Below are positions 1-11,700 of a stretch of 64,000 nucleotides of DNA, one piece after another. Position 1 is the first letter of the stretch. Every line of letters starts with the position of its first letter. The DNA is from Bemisia tabaci (Eukaryota > Arthropoda > Insecta > Hemiptera > Aleyrodidae): assembly GCF_918797505.1 (NCBI RefSeq), contig NC_092798.1, positions 47,700,985-47,764,984 on the forward strand, given 5' to 3'. The position numbers and the translations under genes are program-made. The notes beneath the pieces were generated by a model. The model had not been told where the DNA came from. It saw only the letters and a list, made by a program, of their open reading frames with translations, and searched no databases.

Positions 1-1789
1 TGCGGGTGAATTAGAGAGGAGCCTCAATTTTGATTAAGATTACCGACAAAGGTTTCGTGAGGAAAATTAAAATTAAATCCGTGGATCCCCTCCGTTTCAA
101 GGTTGATAATTAGAGCTTGATGGTGGGAGACGGATAATTGCATCATAGTTTTCATTCGATTGACTAAAAAATGTTTCTATGCGATAACTTAATACCGGTG
201 AGAACAAATTGAAGTGTTCACTGGCCCAGTCAAGAGTTTATGCACTTCTTACGTATACGAATTCAATAGTCCAGACTTAATCAAGGAAAAAGTAGATAAG
301 GATTTACGGAAATCTGACGCGAATAATTAGTTTTGTAACGCCTATCAATGCCAGACAAAATATGAAGAGGCTGGCAATTTTTCCTCCGCAAAGATTTCAA
401 AGTGTATCGCGTTATATAACGTAAAATTCAACGCAAATTGAAATTGGACTGAGAATTCATCCTGAATCCACGCGTAAAGATAAGACGTTCCTGCCCTTTA
501 TATTAATTATCGCAAATCCAGAACTGTATAAAGAAATAGGGATCATAAAAAGTTGCACGGAAATTTTCCATTCATAAATCAGTAACCTTTATAGTCTTTG
601 AAGGACTTGATGATAAATTTCTCCTACCCCCTTACCCACGGAAATGAGAGAGAATTTGATGGCACAAGAAGGGGTTTTTTAGCGTGGAAAGGTCCTAGGT
701 TTCCAAACAAATGATTCAAGGAACATCGATTTTTGGCGTCTTGTTTTGATGACAAAGCAGTCTCTATTACCTGCGTGTGATCCGATGAAAATTAAAGCTT
801 ACCTAAATGTTGCTCTCATTCCAAGAAAATGTGAGTTTATCTCATTGCGTAACCTAAAAATACGCTTACGCTAATAACGAATTAATATTTGACTATTTTA
901 ATTTCTCTTTACTCTGCACTCTAATTTCAATAGAATTTGCAACATCTGAACCTTATTAAAAGTCAATCTGTGTACTTTAAACGATGGAAAATTTTGAGCC
1001 GTGAAGTTTAATCCACACACTGAATCACTTTCCTGGTCTAAAAGCTTTGATGCCTGCAACATCAGTATCGATTCTTGCAAATTAGCAGCACTAATCTTTC
1101 TCCATTTAAAAGTATTATAGAAATTTTAGAAATGTCAGTTGCCCAATGACCTTTGAGTAGACAGATGTGTTTCATTTGAGTGTCACAGAGCGCCAGAGTG
1201 TGCTGTAAGCGCGATTCGTACAGATTATGTTTGAGGGCCAGTCCCACCCGGAAAATTGCCATACAGACAAAATCGATGGGGCGATAAGAGCTCACCATAA
1301 ACCATACTCACTGCCTTGGCAAATTCTTTCATCAGCTTCTAGTAAGATTGGTCTAAAATTAGCCTGGGATAATTTTGGACTGATCGTAAGATTCTCCCAA
1401 GCGCGCTCTCAAATTTCAAATGAGATGTATTGGAATTCGCTGGTCGAATTTTAAAACAGTTGCCGAACAAACTCATGAAGAGTTCAGGTTGTTAGTGGTA
1501 AATATTCCTAGTTTTTTTTAAAAACTTTGTGCCCATTTAAAACAGTGATTAGCTTCGTTCGAGTGGTTTTACCATCGATTTGAATTGTTGAACAGTATGA
1601 GAGATATCATTGTCAGATGTATGAAGAAAATGTAATTTACTGACAAAGATGCATTACACACTTCAAGTGAAGTTGCACTCAAGTTGAAAAAAATCACACG
1701 TGCAGCTCTATCATGGTAAGAAAGAACACCGCATGAGCGTTTGAATGTTGCAAAATTTCTCCTAATTACATATCCACTCTCAAAAAGGT
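1..1789. other. No gene recognised
   Basis: AT-rich sequence with only short chance ORFs on both strands (longest about 78 codons). I see no plausible splice-phased exon, no long inverted repeat and no tandem array. Confidence 0.5.
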
Positions 1790-1861
1790 CATAAATACTA
1801 TTCTTCGAAACTTTTGGAGAAACAATGATTAAGTAAAGTGAATGAAAATCTCTAACAAACC

Positions 1862-2798
1862 ATCCCCGGTAAAAATTGGCGATAGGAGCTGCGTTTCAAA
1901 ATACCACAGTACTTCTTATAGCCGATTGAAGAAGGCGATAGAAAATCATATAGCTGGCTGTAGAAAGTGGAAAAAATCGTACGGCCGGGCTACACGAAGC
2001 GATACAAAATTATACAGCCGGGCTATAGTTCCTATCGCCGGGCTTTACACTTTATCGCCTGCATGGCTGTTGCTTTTTCGCCATCGGCTATAAAAGGCTA
2101 TAAGAAATTGTGTAGAAATTCGTAAGCTTTGTAAATCCGAAAGTTTGCACGGAATCACCTTAACATTTACAAAATGCACATTTTATTTTCCTTCACTACA
2201 CTTTTTTTTTTTCATCAATTACAATGAGAATAATCCAAACAGAGTGTGCAAACATTTCAAAGTCATAAGTTGAAAAACGCTGACTCCACTAGATTAAATA
2301 TTAGAGCCTAACACAAAGCGGAGCGGCGGCGCACTGGCGCCTACAAACCTAACAGGGATACTTCACGCATTGCGCAATGCGTGTAGTATCCCTGTTAGGT
2401 TTGTAGGCGCCAATGCGCGTCTAGCGCTGGCTGCCCGCCGCGCCGCAGCGTACCGCGGCGCTTGAAGCAACTATTTCACCCCAGAGGTATTGCACAGTAT
2501 CATACGAAATTGAAGGCGCTCCAACATATTAGGAATGGCAGGCATCCTTTGAAAGAGCGGAGCTTTCCTCGCAAAATAAATCAAGAGGGCGGTAGTCCAA
2601 AAACTCACTAAGTCCTAGCATCCGTAATTAGTAACGTTTAGCATACATTTATCGCCAGGCTGTTGCTTAGTCGCCATCGGCTATAAAAGGCTACAAGAAA
2701 GTGTGTTGCCGGCTGTAGAAGCCATTGAAAATCTTACAGGCGGCTGTAGGTCTATGGTATTTTGGAACACAGACTCTACTGCCAATTTTTACCAGGGA
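1862..2798. mobile_element. Foldback element with GGTAAAAATTGG ends, carrying a nested palindromic repeat
   Basis: The left end (from about 1866, CCCCGGTAAAAATTGG) and the reverse complement of the right end (to about 2796, TCCCTGGTAAAAATTGG) match for roughly 60 bp with scattered differences. The interior contains many short units of the GCCGGGCTATA type. The segment GCCATCGGCTATAAAAGG occurs on both sides of 2130-2640, which indicates that the GGCGCC palindromic repeat landed inside this element. The host sequence on either side resembles a continuous stretch at 61160-61245, which looks like a related site without the element. No transposase is visible, so the element is non-autonomous. Confidence 0.6.
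2130..2515 (+). mobile_element. GGCGCC-palindrome repeat, copy 1 (core 2336-2411)
   Basis: The core is a 76-bp near-perfect palindrome: GGCGCCTACAAACC, then GGGATACTTCACGC, a centre of GCGC, and the reverse complement back to GGCGCC. Flanks shared with the copies at 13.6-14.4 kb and 62.5-63.4 kb include a segment ending TTAGAGCCTAAC on one side and GAAGCAACTATTTC with TATTGCACAGTATC on the other. There is no ORF. It is interpreted as a non-autonomous mobile element able to form a long hairpin. Confidence 0.75.
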
Positions 2799-2884
2799 AC
2801 AGAGGAACATATCCAAAAGTTCCCGTAAAATTGCAATTCTATCGAAAGAAATTCGGTAATCCTCAACATGCACTAGTCGTTTTT

Positions 2885-4371
2885 CCTTAGCACGGCAGGT
2901 GCTTCAGTTTTGATCGGCATTTGATCAATCCACCCTTCCTCTGATGCAAGAGCTTATTTCAATTTACACGTGAGCCCTGGGTTACATTCAAATCCATGTT
3001 TTCTGGAGCTTATGTGGAAATAAAGATACGCCCATACATCAGAGGAGCGACGAATTACACGTTCAACTTTAACCTTTGATTGATAGAATCAGGTAAAAGT
3101 TACTACTGCCCATTTATGTGTAATATCATGAACTCATGCCACTTGGTTAGGACCGTACATGGCTGGAATTATATCTGTCGAGCAGCATATTTCAAAATAA
3201 AAATGTATAAATGTGGAAAATTCAAAATACATTTTTAACGCATTGAAAGGATCCTCAAGTTCGAGTCCTTCATGGGGATACCTGGCACCAATATAAACAC
3301 ATCAAACCTGCAGTTTGTGTGTTACGTGCATAGCATTTTAAGATCTGAGAGAGAGAGATAAATGTCTCTCCCGAAGCAAAGGTGATGTGCAAAATACAAT
3401 TTTTGACAGTTCGAAGGTAGAAAATACAAATTATCATCTCTTCCCGCCTAAAAGTCCGTGACGTTGTGTTTGTTTACATTGATTCATAAGGGCTCCATGG
3501 CTACAGTAAAATGGTGCAACCCATCAGCAATTAAGGAGCGCACTTTATCCAAGCTGAGATGGTGCAGATAGCAATATACTTTACCTTGCCCCGGCGACGA
3601 TTCCGTGGATTGGACTACATTTTAGGGAACAACAACTAATGGCGCATTTGCTGTTTATAAAAATGAAAATTTATTTTGCCTTAAGAGGCAAAATAAATTT
3701 TCAAAGAAGAGAAAGCTCTTGAAGAGAAAGCACACAGATTTTGATTACACGGCTTTTAAGAGAGTCTGATCATTTGACGCAAATCAACACCTAAAAACTG
3801 AAAAAAATTGACACCTAGGCAGTACTTTGACGTTCGAGGACATAAAACAGGGAATTTGGGACTTAGGGAAGATTTATCAAAAACGATTTTTACATATTGT
3901 GAAATGCAAATTTTTACCCAACCTATTGAGAGATTTAGAAAATGTGCAGTATCGAAAAAGTTAACATCGAAATTGCTTCCCCCAAACTGGGTTTTTGGCT
4001 GTACTGAACATTTCGGATTACCACTTTAGGGCACGTCTTGCCCAGCTTCTTCACTGTATGTGATCAGATCTATGAAAATGTACCTCATCTTCCTGGAGCA
4101 AATTTTTGAGGAGAGCCAATTTTAGGGGAAAAGGTCAAAATTGGCGATTTTGAATTCTCAACGGAAAACGCTCACTTGAAGCCTTTCTCAGGGACAAGCT
4201 ACTCGCGGTTTCAGTTAAATTTTCTTATCAAAAGAGCTTTAGCTGCTCTTTTTCTGTGTACACCTCACAATTCTTAAAAGTGACCTCAACTTACCCATAC
4301 AATTTTAAACTTATCTGAATCATTTATGTTTTCCAACTTCAAGTCGTCATAATCCCCTCGTTCAGACCCTT
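2885..4371. other. No gene recognised; contains a small perfect hairpin
   Basis: No exon-like frame is supported. The only clear structure is a 38-bp hairpin at 3665-3702 with 16-bp perfect arms (GAAAATTTATTTTGCC) and a TTAAGA loop. A TTTTTCCTTAGCACGGCAG fragment near 2880 matches the end of the CTGCCGTGCTAAGG foldback family seen elsewhere in the window. Confidence 0.5.
3665..3702. repeat. Perfect 16-bp-arm hairpin
   Basis: GAAAATTTATTTTGCC at 3665-3680 is followed by TTAAGA and then its exact reverse complement at 3687-3702. No T-run follows in a way that would suggest a Pol III terminator, and no adjacent gene is recognised, so a function is not inferred. Confidence 0.7.
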
Positions 4372-4385
4372 GCAAATTCTCCATT

Positions 4386-4705
4386 GGAGAATTTGCAAGG
4401 GTCTGAAATTTGATGAATTTCCTGTTTAAGTGGAATCCTCTGAGTGAACTGAACACGAAGATACCCTTGATTCATAAATTGAGCGATTATCAGAGGAGAT
4501 ATGACAAAATAACCGATTCTGCTAAAATACATGTGTTTAAATGGGAAATGCCGCTAGATGACGTCACAAGGCGGCGCATTTTCTCACTTTTAAATCAATT
4601 TTTCTCCAATTTCCCATGTCAGAAAAAAATTATGAAAAATATTGCGAACTCAGCCCATTAGGCACTTTCAGATGAAGCAATAAAAAAATTGCGTGCAAAT
4701 TCTCC
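4386..4705 (+). mobile_element. 320-bp non-autonomous repeat with GGAGAATTTGCA ends, copy 1
   Basis: It begins GGAGAATTTGCAAGGG and ends TGCAAATTCTCC, giving short terminal inverted repeats. The interior (including ATGACGTCA and AAATGGGAAAT segments) is shared with copies at 15729-16049 and 50423-50740, both in the opposite orientation. Length is conserved (about 318-321 bp) in all three. An extra inverted piece of the terminus lies immediately upstream (4371-4385). Confidence 0.75.
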
Positions 4706-5087
4706 ATTTGCAAGCTCTCGGCGTTATACTTGCTGCCAAATTTCCAGATATGTTTACACTATGCGATGGCACCAAAAACTATTTTAATTTTGAGAGATAA
4801 GGTCCCTTTTCACAGATCTAATCAAATATCGATGACAAAAGTGCAAAGCCACGTACTTCCATTGCGATCTTTCAAAAGTCCCACTCCTAATTTAGTTTTT
4901 TGAAGAGGGTCAAGCCACCTTCACATTTTGAAATCCATGCAGAATATTCTGGTAACAGAGAAGAGAAATCAAGGGAGATTTCAAGAAATTACATTAACTG
5001 GTTTTCCAAGGAATAAAAAGTACAATAATAAGTCTGCAACGTCGCGAACGGAAATACGTGGTTTCGCACTTTAGCAATATACATTAC

Positions 5088-5310
5088 ACAGGGTTATTCA
5101 AAAGTCACGTACCACTGGCCATAACTTTAGTTCTAATTATGATATTGACTTGTGGTTTAAGACGTTTTTCCTCATATCGACGGGAAAACTGTATAGGCAC
5201 TTTCCAGTTTTTGATCCACTCGGGGGAGGGGGGCGGGGGGGGCAACTCAAAAATTTCAAATGGCCACCCCCCCTCATGGCCAGTGGTGAGTGACTTTTGA
5301 GTAACCCTGT
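5088..5310. mobile_element. Foldback MITE with ACAGGGTTA ends
   Basis: The left end, ACAGGGTTATTCAAAAGTCAC, is matched by the right end, GTGACTTTTGAGTAACCCTGT, with further inverted similarity inside (CCACTGGCCAT against ATGGCCAGTGG). A G-run (5221-5250) sits in the interior. The target duplication is not clear. The structure fits a small DNA-transposon derivative. Confidence 0.65.
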
Positions 5311-5369
5311 ATTTAGTTTTGTCCAAAAAATATGGATAATCTGCACGGTGGCGCTTCGTGGCGGCTTAC

Positions 5370-5600
5370 CTCGGCACTACTCCGAGCAAACAAACAAGAG
5401 GAGAGAGGGGTCCGGGGGCTACTCGGACGGGGAAGCTCAACAACGCATGAAGAGGTGCACGTGTGTTCGGCGAACAAGTTCGCGGGAGGTTGAGGGCGAG
5501 CGCGAACGCGGTGAGCAACTGGGCACAGCACAGAAACACACTCGCCGCCACTCGAGATCAAGATCCAGATCCGTTCGTTCGATCCAAGAGACTAAAGTCG
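5370..5600 (-). promoter_or_regulatory. Candidate CpG-rich first (5'-UTR) exon with a strong splice donor
   Basis: A CpG-rich block stands out from its AT-rich surroundings. On the minus strand it ends in GTGCCGAG followed by GTAAGCC at 5369, a close match to a consensus 5' splice site. Several overlapping frames are open here only because of GC richness, and none resembles a known protein. I infer an untranslated first exon and promoter region of a minus-strand gene whose coding part would lie at lower coordinates, beyond the window. Transcript data would be needed to confirm it. Confidence 0.35.
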
Positions 5601-5639
5601 GCCGGCCCGAATCGGCGCATTAAATCCCCTCGACGAGAA

Positions 5640-8600
5640 AAATAGGGCACGTGACTTTTCGGGGAACAAGAAAAAGGCGGCAGCGTTGCCAAATCTTCGC
5701 CCAAACACACCTGGGCTCCTGCACCCAGGAAGAACGTTGTAAATGGCTTACGATGTTGCCACGCGGGAAATAAAGGATTGCTGATTTAGCATGTTAAAAA
5801 CTATGTCCGACATGTTTCATATGTTCATTTTACAAGGACGGAAAACTAAAATAACAACGGGGAAGGGTAGACTCACAATTTTTTATTGCAAAATTTACAT
5901 TGTACCATGTCGGACACATTTTTAACAGTTAAATCAGCAATTTAATTTATTTTGGTGCAAGTTTTCTATGATTTCATATTTTGGAGGTTTTGCAAGTTTC
6001 GCGACCACTCACTTGCTGGTCAGTATACGTACGCCTGAGAGTTTCAACGCGTGAATGTGGACTCTGTTATTCAACCCCTCCTGGTTTAGGGTTTGCACCG
6101 CTGAGGAACTAAAGATGTTTGAATTGCGTGCAGTTTGAGTTTAGAACTTCGGACTATGATTTTTAGGACTCAAAGTTGAATTTCTAGTGTTGGGTCTCTT
6201 AACTTGCGATCTGCCGTAAACCAACAAGATTTGGGCCATGAAAGCTGTGATATTTCAAGTGACAGTGTCATACTGAGGGAAGGACGATGTATGCATGCTA
6301 AGATGCTTCCGCAATACAAATTTTTTTGAAAATTTTTTGAATTTTTCGGTGTATTTTAATAGCCGGTAATTATTAGAGTCTAAACTTTCCCTCGCGGCAA
6401 TGGGCGGCTCTAACGAGAATTATACTCTAACTGTAGATAAGGTTGTCTCATGCCTTCCCGTGCTTTATATTTTTCATGGACGACTGAGCCCTGTTTCTGC
6501 ATTGAGATTTCGTACGTTTTGTGAGAATTTCTTGAAAATCCACACGTTTTATTTTCAGTTCATTCAGTAGTCGTAACCGTACGACTGTTAAAATTTCTCG
6601 CGTCTCCTTCATTTATTTTAGTTGAGAGACTCCCATATTTGTTTTGACTTTTCTCTTCTTTTTTATTTCAACAAAATAATCATATCTCTACCTTGAACCA
6701 TGCATGTTATTTCTGAATATCAAACGTTTTCAAAACTGAATTTTACCGAATGAAGAAAAGGAAAGAAAAGAAAGGAAAGAAAATCACAACAAACTTCCAC
6801 TAGTTGCGCTTTTTAGAAGATGGCACTGATACTCGCGATAGAATCCTATATCCTCCAAATTCCTAGCTCACAAGAGAAAATTCGGAACTGGCGCGGAATT
6901 CGCAATTTGCGTGGATGGGAATATTTCCAATCGCGACTGACCTGATTTACTCAGCCGAAATATGGCAACGTCCGAATGTTGATACGTTGTTATTCCTTAT
7001 CGCGGGGATTTACAGTTCGAAAATCACGGTTTTACGCGGATATTTGTGGAGAGCGTTTTGCACAGCTGATAAAGGCCCGTCATTGGTCGTCATTGGAGCG
7101 GGTTGAGTGGCGCAGCGCCGAGATAGGATCTCATGCTGCCGGAGCATGAGTCCTCTCAGCAGCTTTTATAGCGCTCATGCTCCTGGAGCATGCGCCCTCT
7201 CCACTGCCTCCCGAAAGCTCAAAGTTCTCGCTTGCGCCCCTCGCCCGCCCCCGGGAGCCCCCTCCGAAGAGCCCCGTCCGATAGTTGTTGAAGAGTAACA
7301 CCATTATGAATATCAGGATGTTGCCAAATTTCCTCTCACGAAATACGATTTTTCGGGAGTACTTTTTGTAATTTTTCGCTGATTTTTTCAAGGAAGCTTT
7401 TATGCAACTTTATCTGGTGTCCCTAAGAATTTTGAAGAAAAATGTTCAAAATAAATCTAAAAATTATATAATTCATCGGAGGGAATTTGACAACATTGTA
7501 ATGCTATTACGGTGTTCTTCTTTAGCGCTAGAGAAAGCGGTGAGATAAGATAGCTCTATTAAAATAGACGGGTAAGTAGACGAGCCAAGTGGGATGACCG
7601 CCCGCCGTTTTCGTCGCGAAGCTTTTGAAGGGTTCAAGCAACGAGGTCATTAAACAGGAAGCCTTGGATTCAATCTAGGCGTCACGTTGTCTCGTGGAGA
7701 GTGATGTTCCTGATCATAATTTCCTGATGGGATATCCTCTTGGTATACTGGAACTTCCTTTGTCTCGACCAGGGGTAAGATACCCTGGGGGACTTGGGGA
7801 CGATCGCCCCCCAAACTTTAACGTGAAGAGTCTCGTTCCTTGGCGAGGAGGGCTATTCTAGGTACATATAAAAAATTTATGTTGGAATATTTATTATTTT
7901 CATGATAGTTTTTCTTCTTTTTAATACAGATCCTTTTTCTGTTGCCTTTATGCTAACTATGTTATGAGGGTTCAAAAGTCCCTTAACCCTTTTTGCAGAT
8001 TTTTGGGGTCCAAGTTGACATTTTTTCAGAAATCTTGCAGAGTATCCAGGGCTTCTTTTGAAACTCCCACTTTTAATTAAAAAGGGGTCCACAATTAAGT
8101 AAGTTGACCCCTGTCCCTCAAGTAAGTTATACCCCTTATTAAGTTGAAGCCAACCTTTAGCCCTGATGTGATTTTTGTCGCGACAGTACAAATTCAATTG
8201 GGACAATGGGACATTGAATTAGCTGTTTAACGCTATCAAAGCAAAGAAAAGACTCGATTTTCTCCAAAAATCGATGTAATTTCCCAATCCACGGCAATAA
8301 ATCGAGTACACTTTTTTTTTTAAAAAAAAAAAAAAAAAAAAAAGTTATATAATGACACGGTGTGGAATTTCATCGCTGAAAATAGTAAGAACCACGAAGA
8401 ACTTCGTAAAGCATCGCATAGATTGAAGTAATCCCAAGATCTAATGTTCTTCATAAAGTAGGGTTTGGGAACGGTCGGTGAAGATATTTGATTGGCTGCG
8501 ACGCGGTGCGCGATAATCGTCTTTTTGAACATTTTCAACGTGACTTGACACGGCTGTGAGGTGTCAAGAACCTCTCTCTCTTCGTTTTTTCTATCCAACA

Positions 8601-9780
8601 CTCTCTCAGTGGTAATTTTCAAGATAGGTCTTACAACTTTTACGTAGAGACCCAAATGAACTTTCTCGAGGGTTCTCATGGAAATTTTACATCTCCGAAG
8701 AATTTTCAAGTGCTGCTTTTGTTTAGTTATTATTAAAACAAGATTTTCCACTGCACGTTGCATGCTTATCTCAACTCTTTAAATTTTTGCGGTTGATTGT
8801 TGCATCACAAGTGCTTCTTTGACACTTCAAATATTAACACGGAATGAGACTACCTGTGTGATTTCGTTATTTTTCTCTTTACGACCCTTTTAGTCAAATT
8901 TTAGACGGAAGTAGAAGAATTTTCATTTAAGATTCATTTTAATTTTCATTCGAGTAGATAAAATTCCAGAAATTCAACCTTTGAGTCACATTTGACGGTT
9001 GGTGAGTGCTGAAAAAGATGGAATAAATAAAGGGAACTCTAGCATTTACACGACCTCGCTTTTAGAATCTTTCTTGTAGGTTTTCCTCATCATTCCAGGC
9101 GAATAATTTTTACTGTGTAAAAAGTAAGTGTAAAAACATCTAGCCGTTATCTTGGATCAACACAGCATTTCATCAGTTTGTTTCAAAATTTAATGCCCGG
9201 CTAAATATATATATTGTGTATATTCAATATTGTGTTGATTCAAAAATGATTTCTTTTCTTTAACCGGACACAATTTTTACTAGATACCAGCGTGTTATCG
9301 GATCAACTCAAAACATATTGTTTCAGCTTAACAAATATTAAACTTGAAAGACACATTTTGAGTCATAGCGAGGTCAGTTTTGGGGGGTCCTTCACTGCTA
9401 CACTGAGTTGAAACCTGTTGTGTTGAATCTGTGTTGAATCAAGTCCAATTTTTTTCAACGAGCAGCACAGCAAAAATTGAAGTAGGTGGGAGTTCAAATT
9501 TTTGGACACAATCATTGTGCAACAAGCCGTTAGAATTTAATCTCCCAAACACTTCACGGCAACCATTTTTCCGCGCATGAATTTGAGGAGATTTTTATGT
9601 CAACGTGATACTCACTAATGCACATTTAAGTAGGTTGCTCATGTAATAGGCACTACTGATTAAGTGCAGATGTTCAATCGCAACCCATTTCATATTTTTA
9701 TCAATGCTTCCTCTTGGTTGCTTGATCTACTGAATGTTTACTCAGCTTTCATTATTAATCGGTGAGTAGCTGTTGCGTTG
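5640..9780. other. No gene recognised
   Basis: It contains a second GC-rich patch at about 7070-7290 with repeated AGCATGAG/CTCATGCT inverted pieces, and a head-to-head T-run and A-run at 8311-8343. Two minus-strand open frames, 7877-8206 (109 codons) and 8320-8763 (147 codons), have no recognisable domain. The second is extended at its 3' end by the homopolymer. I do not call genes here. Confidence 0.45.
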
Positions 9781-9786
9781 AAACTC

Positions 9787-9972
9787 AAAGGTTCCCTTTA
9801 GTGTTTCCACTGAGGATGCTAAAATTTAAAAAAGTTAAAACACTCACGTGCACAGCAAATCTTTAAAGTACGAACGGAACACGTCCGTATTTTCAAGTTT
9901 CGACGTGCACGTGAGAGTTTTAACTTTCTTAAATTTTAGCATCCTCAATGGAAACACTAAAAGGGAACCTTT
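9787..9972. mobile_element. 186-bp foldback repeat
   Basis: AAAGGTTCCCTTTAGTGTTTCC at the left is mirrored by GGAAACACTAAAAGGGAACCTTT at the right. The arms continue through CATCCTCA/TGAGGATG and CTCACGTGCAC/GTGCACGTGAG, about 80 bp each. The two opposite-strand 78-codon ORFs here are a consequence of the palindrome. Confidence 0.7.
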
Positions 9973-9989
9973 AACGCACCTTTTATGGA

Positions 9990-11461
9990 ACCTTTTCATC
10001 TTTTTAAATTGTAAGGAAGTTAATGTGTGGGGTTTCCTAATATTATTTTTCATCGAGGATGATGCTTCAAGATTTTTCAATTAAAACCGCGATAGAAAGT
10101 ATGACGGAATAAACAAAGAAGCCAAGGGTAGTCACTCCGACAATAACAAAAATTTATTAAGAATACATCAACATCGAGGATTATTCGGGATTTTAAACTT
10201 ATTGTTAGTACTTGTGTCTATCAAAGTATCTGAATAAATGGAGACGAGTGCGCACAATAAAAAAGAAAGGTTTATCAGAGGGCCATTGATAATCTGAGCT
10301 CGGATGATTGGGGTTGGGCTCTACTTTATAATCTAGAACGCGTCATCGCAAAACGTTATCCAGATCAATTTGAAGCGACAACGTTATTTTTAGATCAGTT
10401 CTTTGAACTACATCCGAGTATTTATCTCTTTTTTGTCTCTATTGTGCATTACATTTCCTCTGTACTTACCTTTAAAGAGTGTAGAGAAGAAATATTCGAT
10501 GAACCATACTGAGGTCAAACCACTGTTGTAACAACCGATACCCCACGCCGTGAGAGACGCCACTTTTTTCTGAGGTCAAATCAGGTCGAAGAAAAATATT
10601 GCCGTGCTAGGCAAGTTCTGCATAGTAGAGGCTTAATATTTATCAAGTGTATTGAAAAGCTGCCTTTTTTCAATCACACTTCAATTACTCTAGGAGAGCC
10701 TGTATACCTATCCTCAGCTGACTTTCGTCTTTTGTCCCCACGGACCCCTCTTCATTATTAATATGTATTATTTTTCGGTAGAGAATTAGTGCGCCCCTGT
10801 ACATATGAAGGGACCAAATCTCTTCTTTCTCACAGAGTTTGAATGTTTTATGAGTGAAAGCAATGCATTAACGCGATAACAATGACCTATCAATGACGAT
10901 GCAACTGTAGACTTTATATTGCTTCGTCAATATTTTCGACAAATTTAACTACTTTCTAATCACAGAAACACGACAGCAGATTTCAATCGCATCCTCTGTT
11001 TTGAAATCGTTGCATCTCCTCTCTTTATTATACTTTTGCCTCGGCCACTGCAAATCAACAGCGGTATATTTCTCCCCATTTTTCAATTGAAATTATTTAA
11101 TTAAAAATGTCATCTCTAACTATATATTTAGATATAGTTATAAGTTAGTTCCCTTGCTCAAGATCGTGTGCGTCGAGCAGAGGGTGTGTTCTGTATAAAA
11201 TGCCAACTGCTAACTTTTGACCTTACCTTCCTACTTAGATTGTTGAAATTTGAAACCACAAGCCAGAATTAAATCTACTACATGAAGCCCTAAATGGAAC
11301 TTGACCCTACCACAGAAGAAATAAAGCAATAAGAAAGGTGCACACCTTTAATTAGTCGAGTAAAGAGAGAAACCAAACACGCAATTTGGCCTGGAGCGGC
11401 GCGGTGCAGAGAACAATGATGACGCGTGCTTGAGATTAAAAGGAGAAGCCCTCGGCGCGGC
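9990..11461. other. No gene recognised
   Basis: Unique-looking AT-rich sequence with no supported exon. A fragment, ATTGCCGTGCTAGG, near 10597 resembles the end of the CTGCCGTGCTAAGG foldback family. Confidence 0.45.
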
Positions 11462-11700
11462 TGTCGGCATGAAACACATATTAGCGCCTACAAGACTGCA
11501 TGAATACTTCACGCATTGCGTCAAACACAGTGCGTTCAGCAGCTGTGGACGTGAAACGCATAGCGCCTACAAGACTGCATGAATACTTCACGCATTGCGT
11601 CAAACACAATGCGGTCAGCTGCGCTCGACGTGAAACGCATAGCGCCTACAAGACCGCCTGAATACTTCACGCATTGCACCAAACAGAGTGCGGTCAGTGC
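11462..11700. repeat. 79-bp tandem repeat, three units
   Basis: Units starting at the GCGCCTACAAGAC motif occur at 11484, 11563 and 11642, an exact 79-bp spacing. Each unit carries ATACTTCACGCATTG, the same segment found in the core of the GGCGCC palindromic elements, which suggests common ancestry. The ORF at 11579-11806 reads through this array and is not treated as a gene. Confidence 0.8.

Noticed and set aside
7877..8206. 109-codon minus-strand ORF
   Set aside because: No family resemblance and no supporting signals; kept only as an unexplained frame.
8320..8763. 147-codon minus-strand ORF
   Set aside because: No recognisable domain, no splice context, and its end is a poly-phenylalanine run encoded by a homopolymer.
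11462..11700. CRISPR-like array
   Set aside because: The units are contiguous 79-bp repeats with no unique spacers, in eukaryotic DNA.
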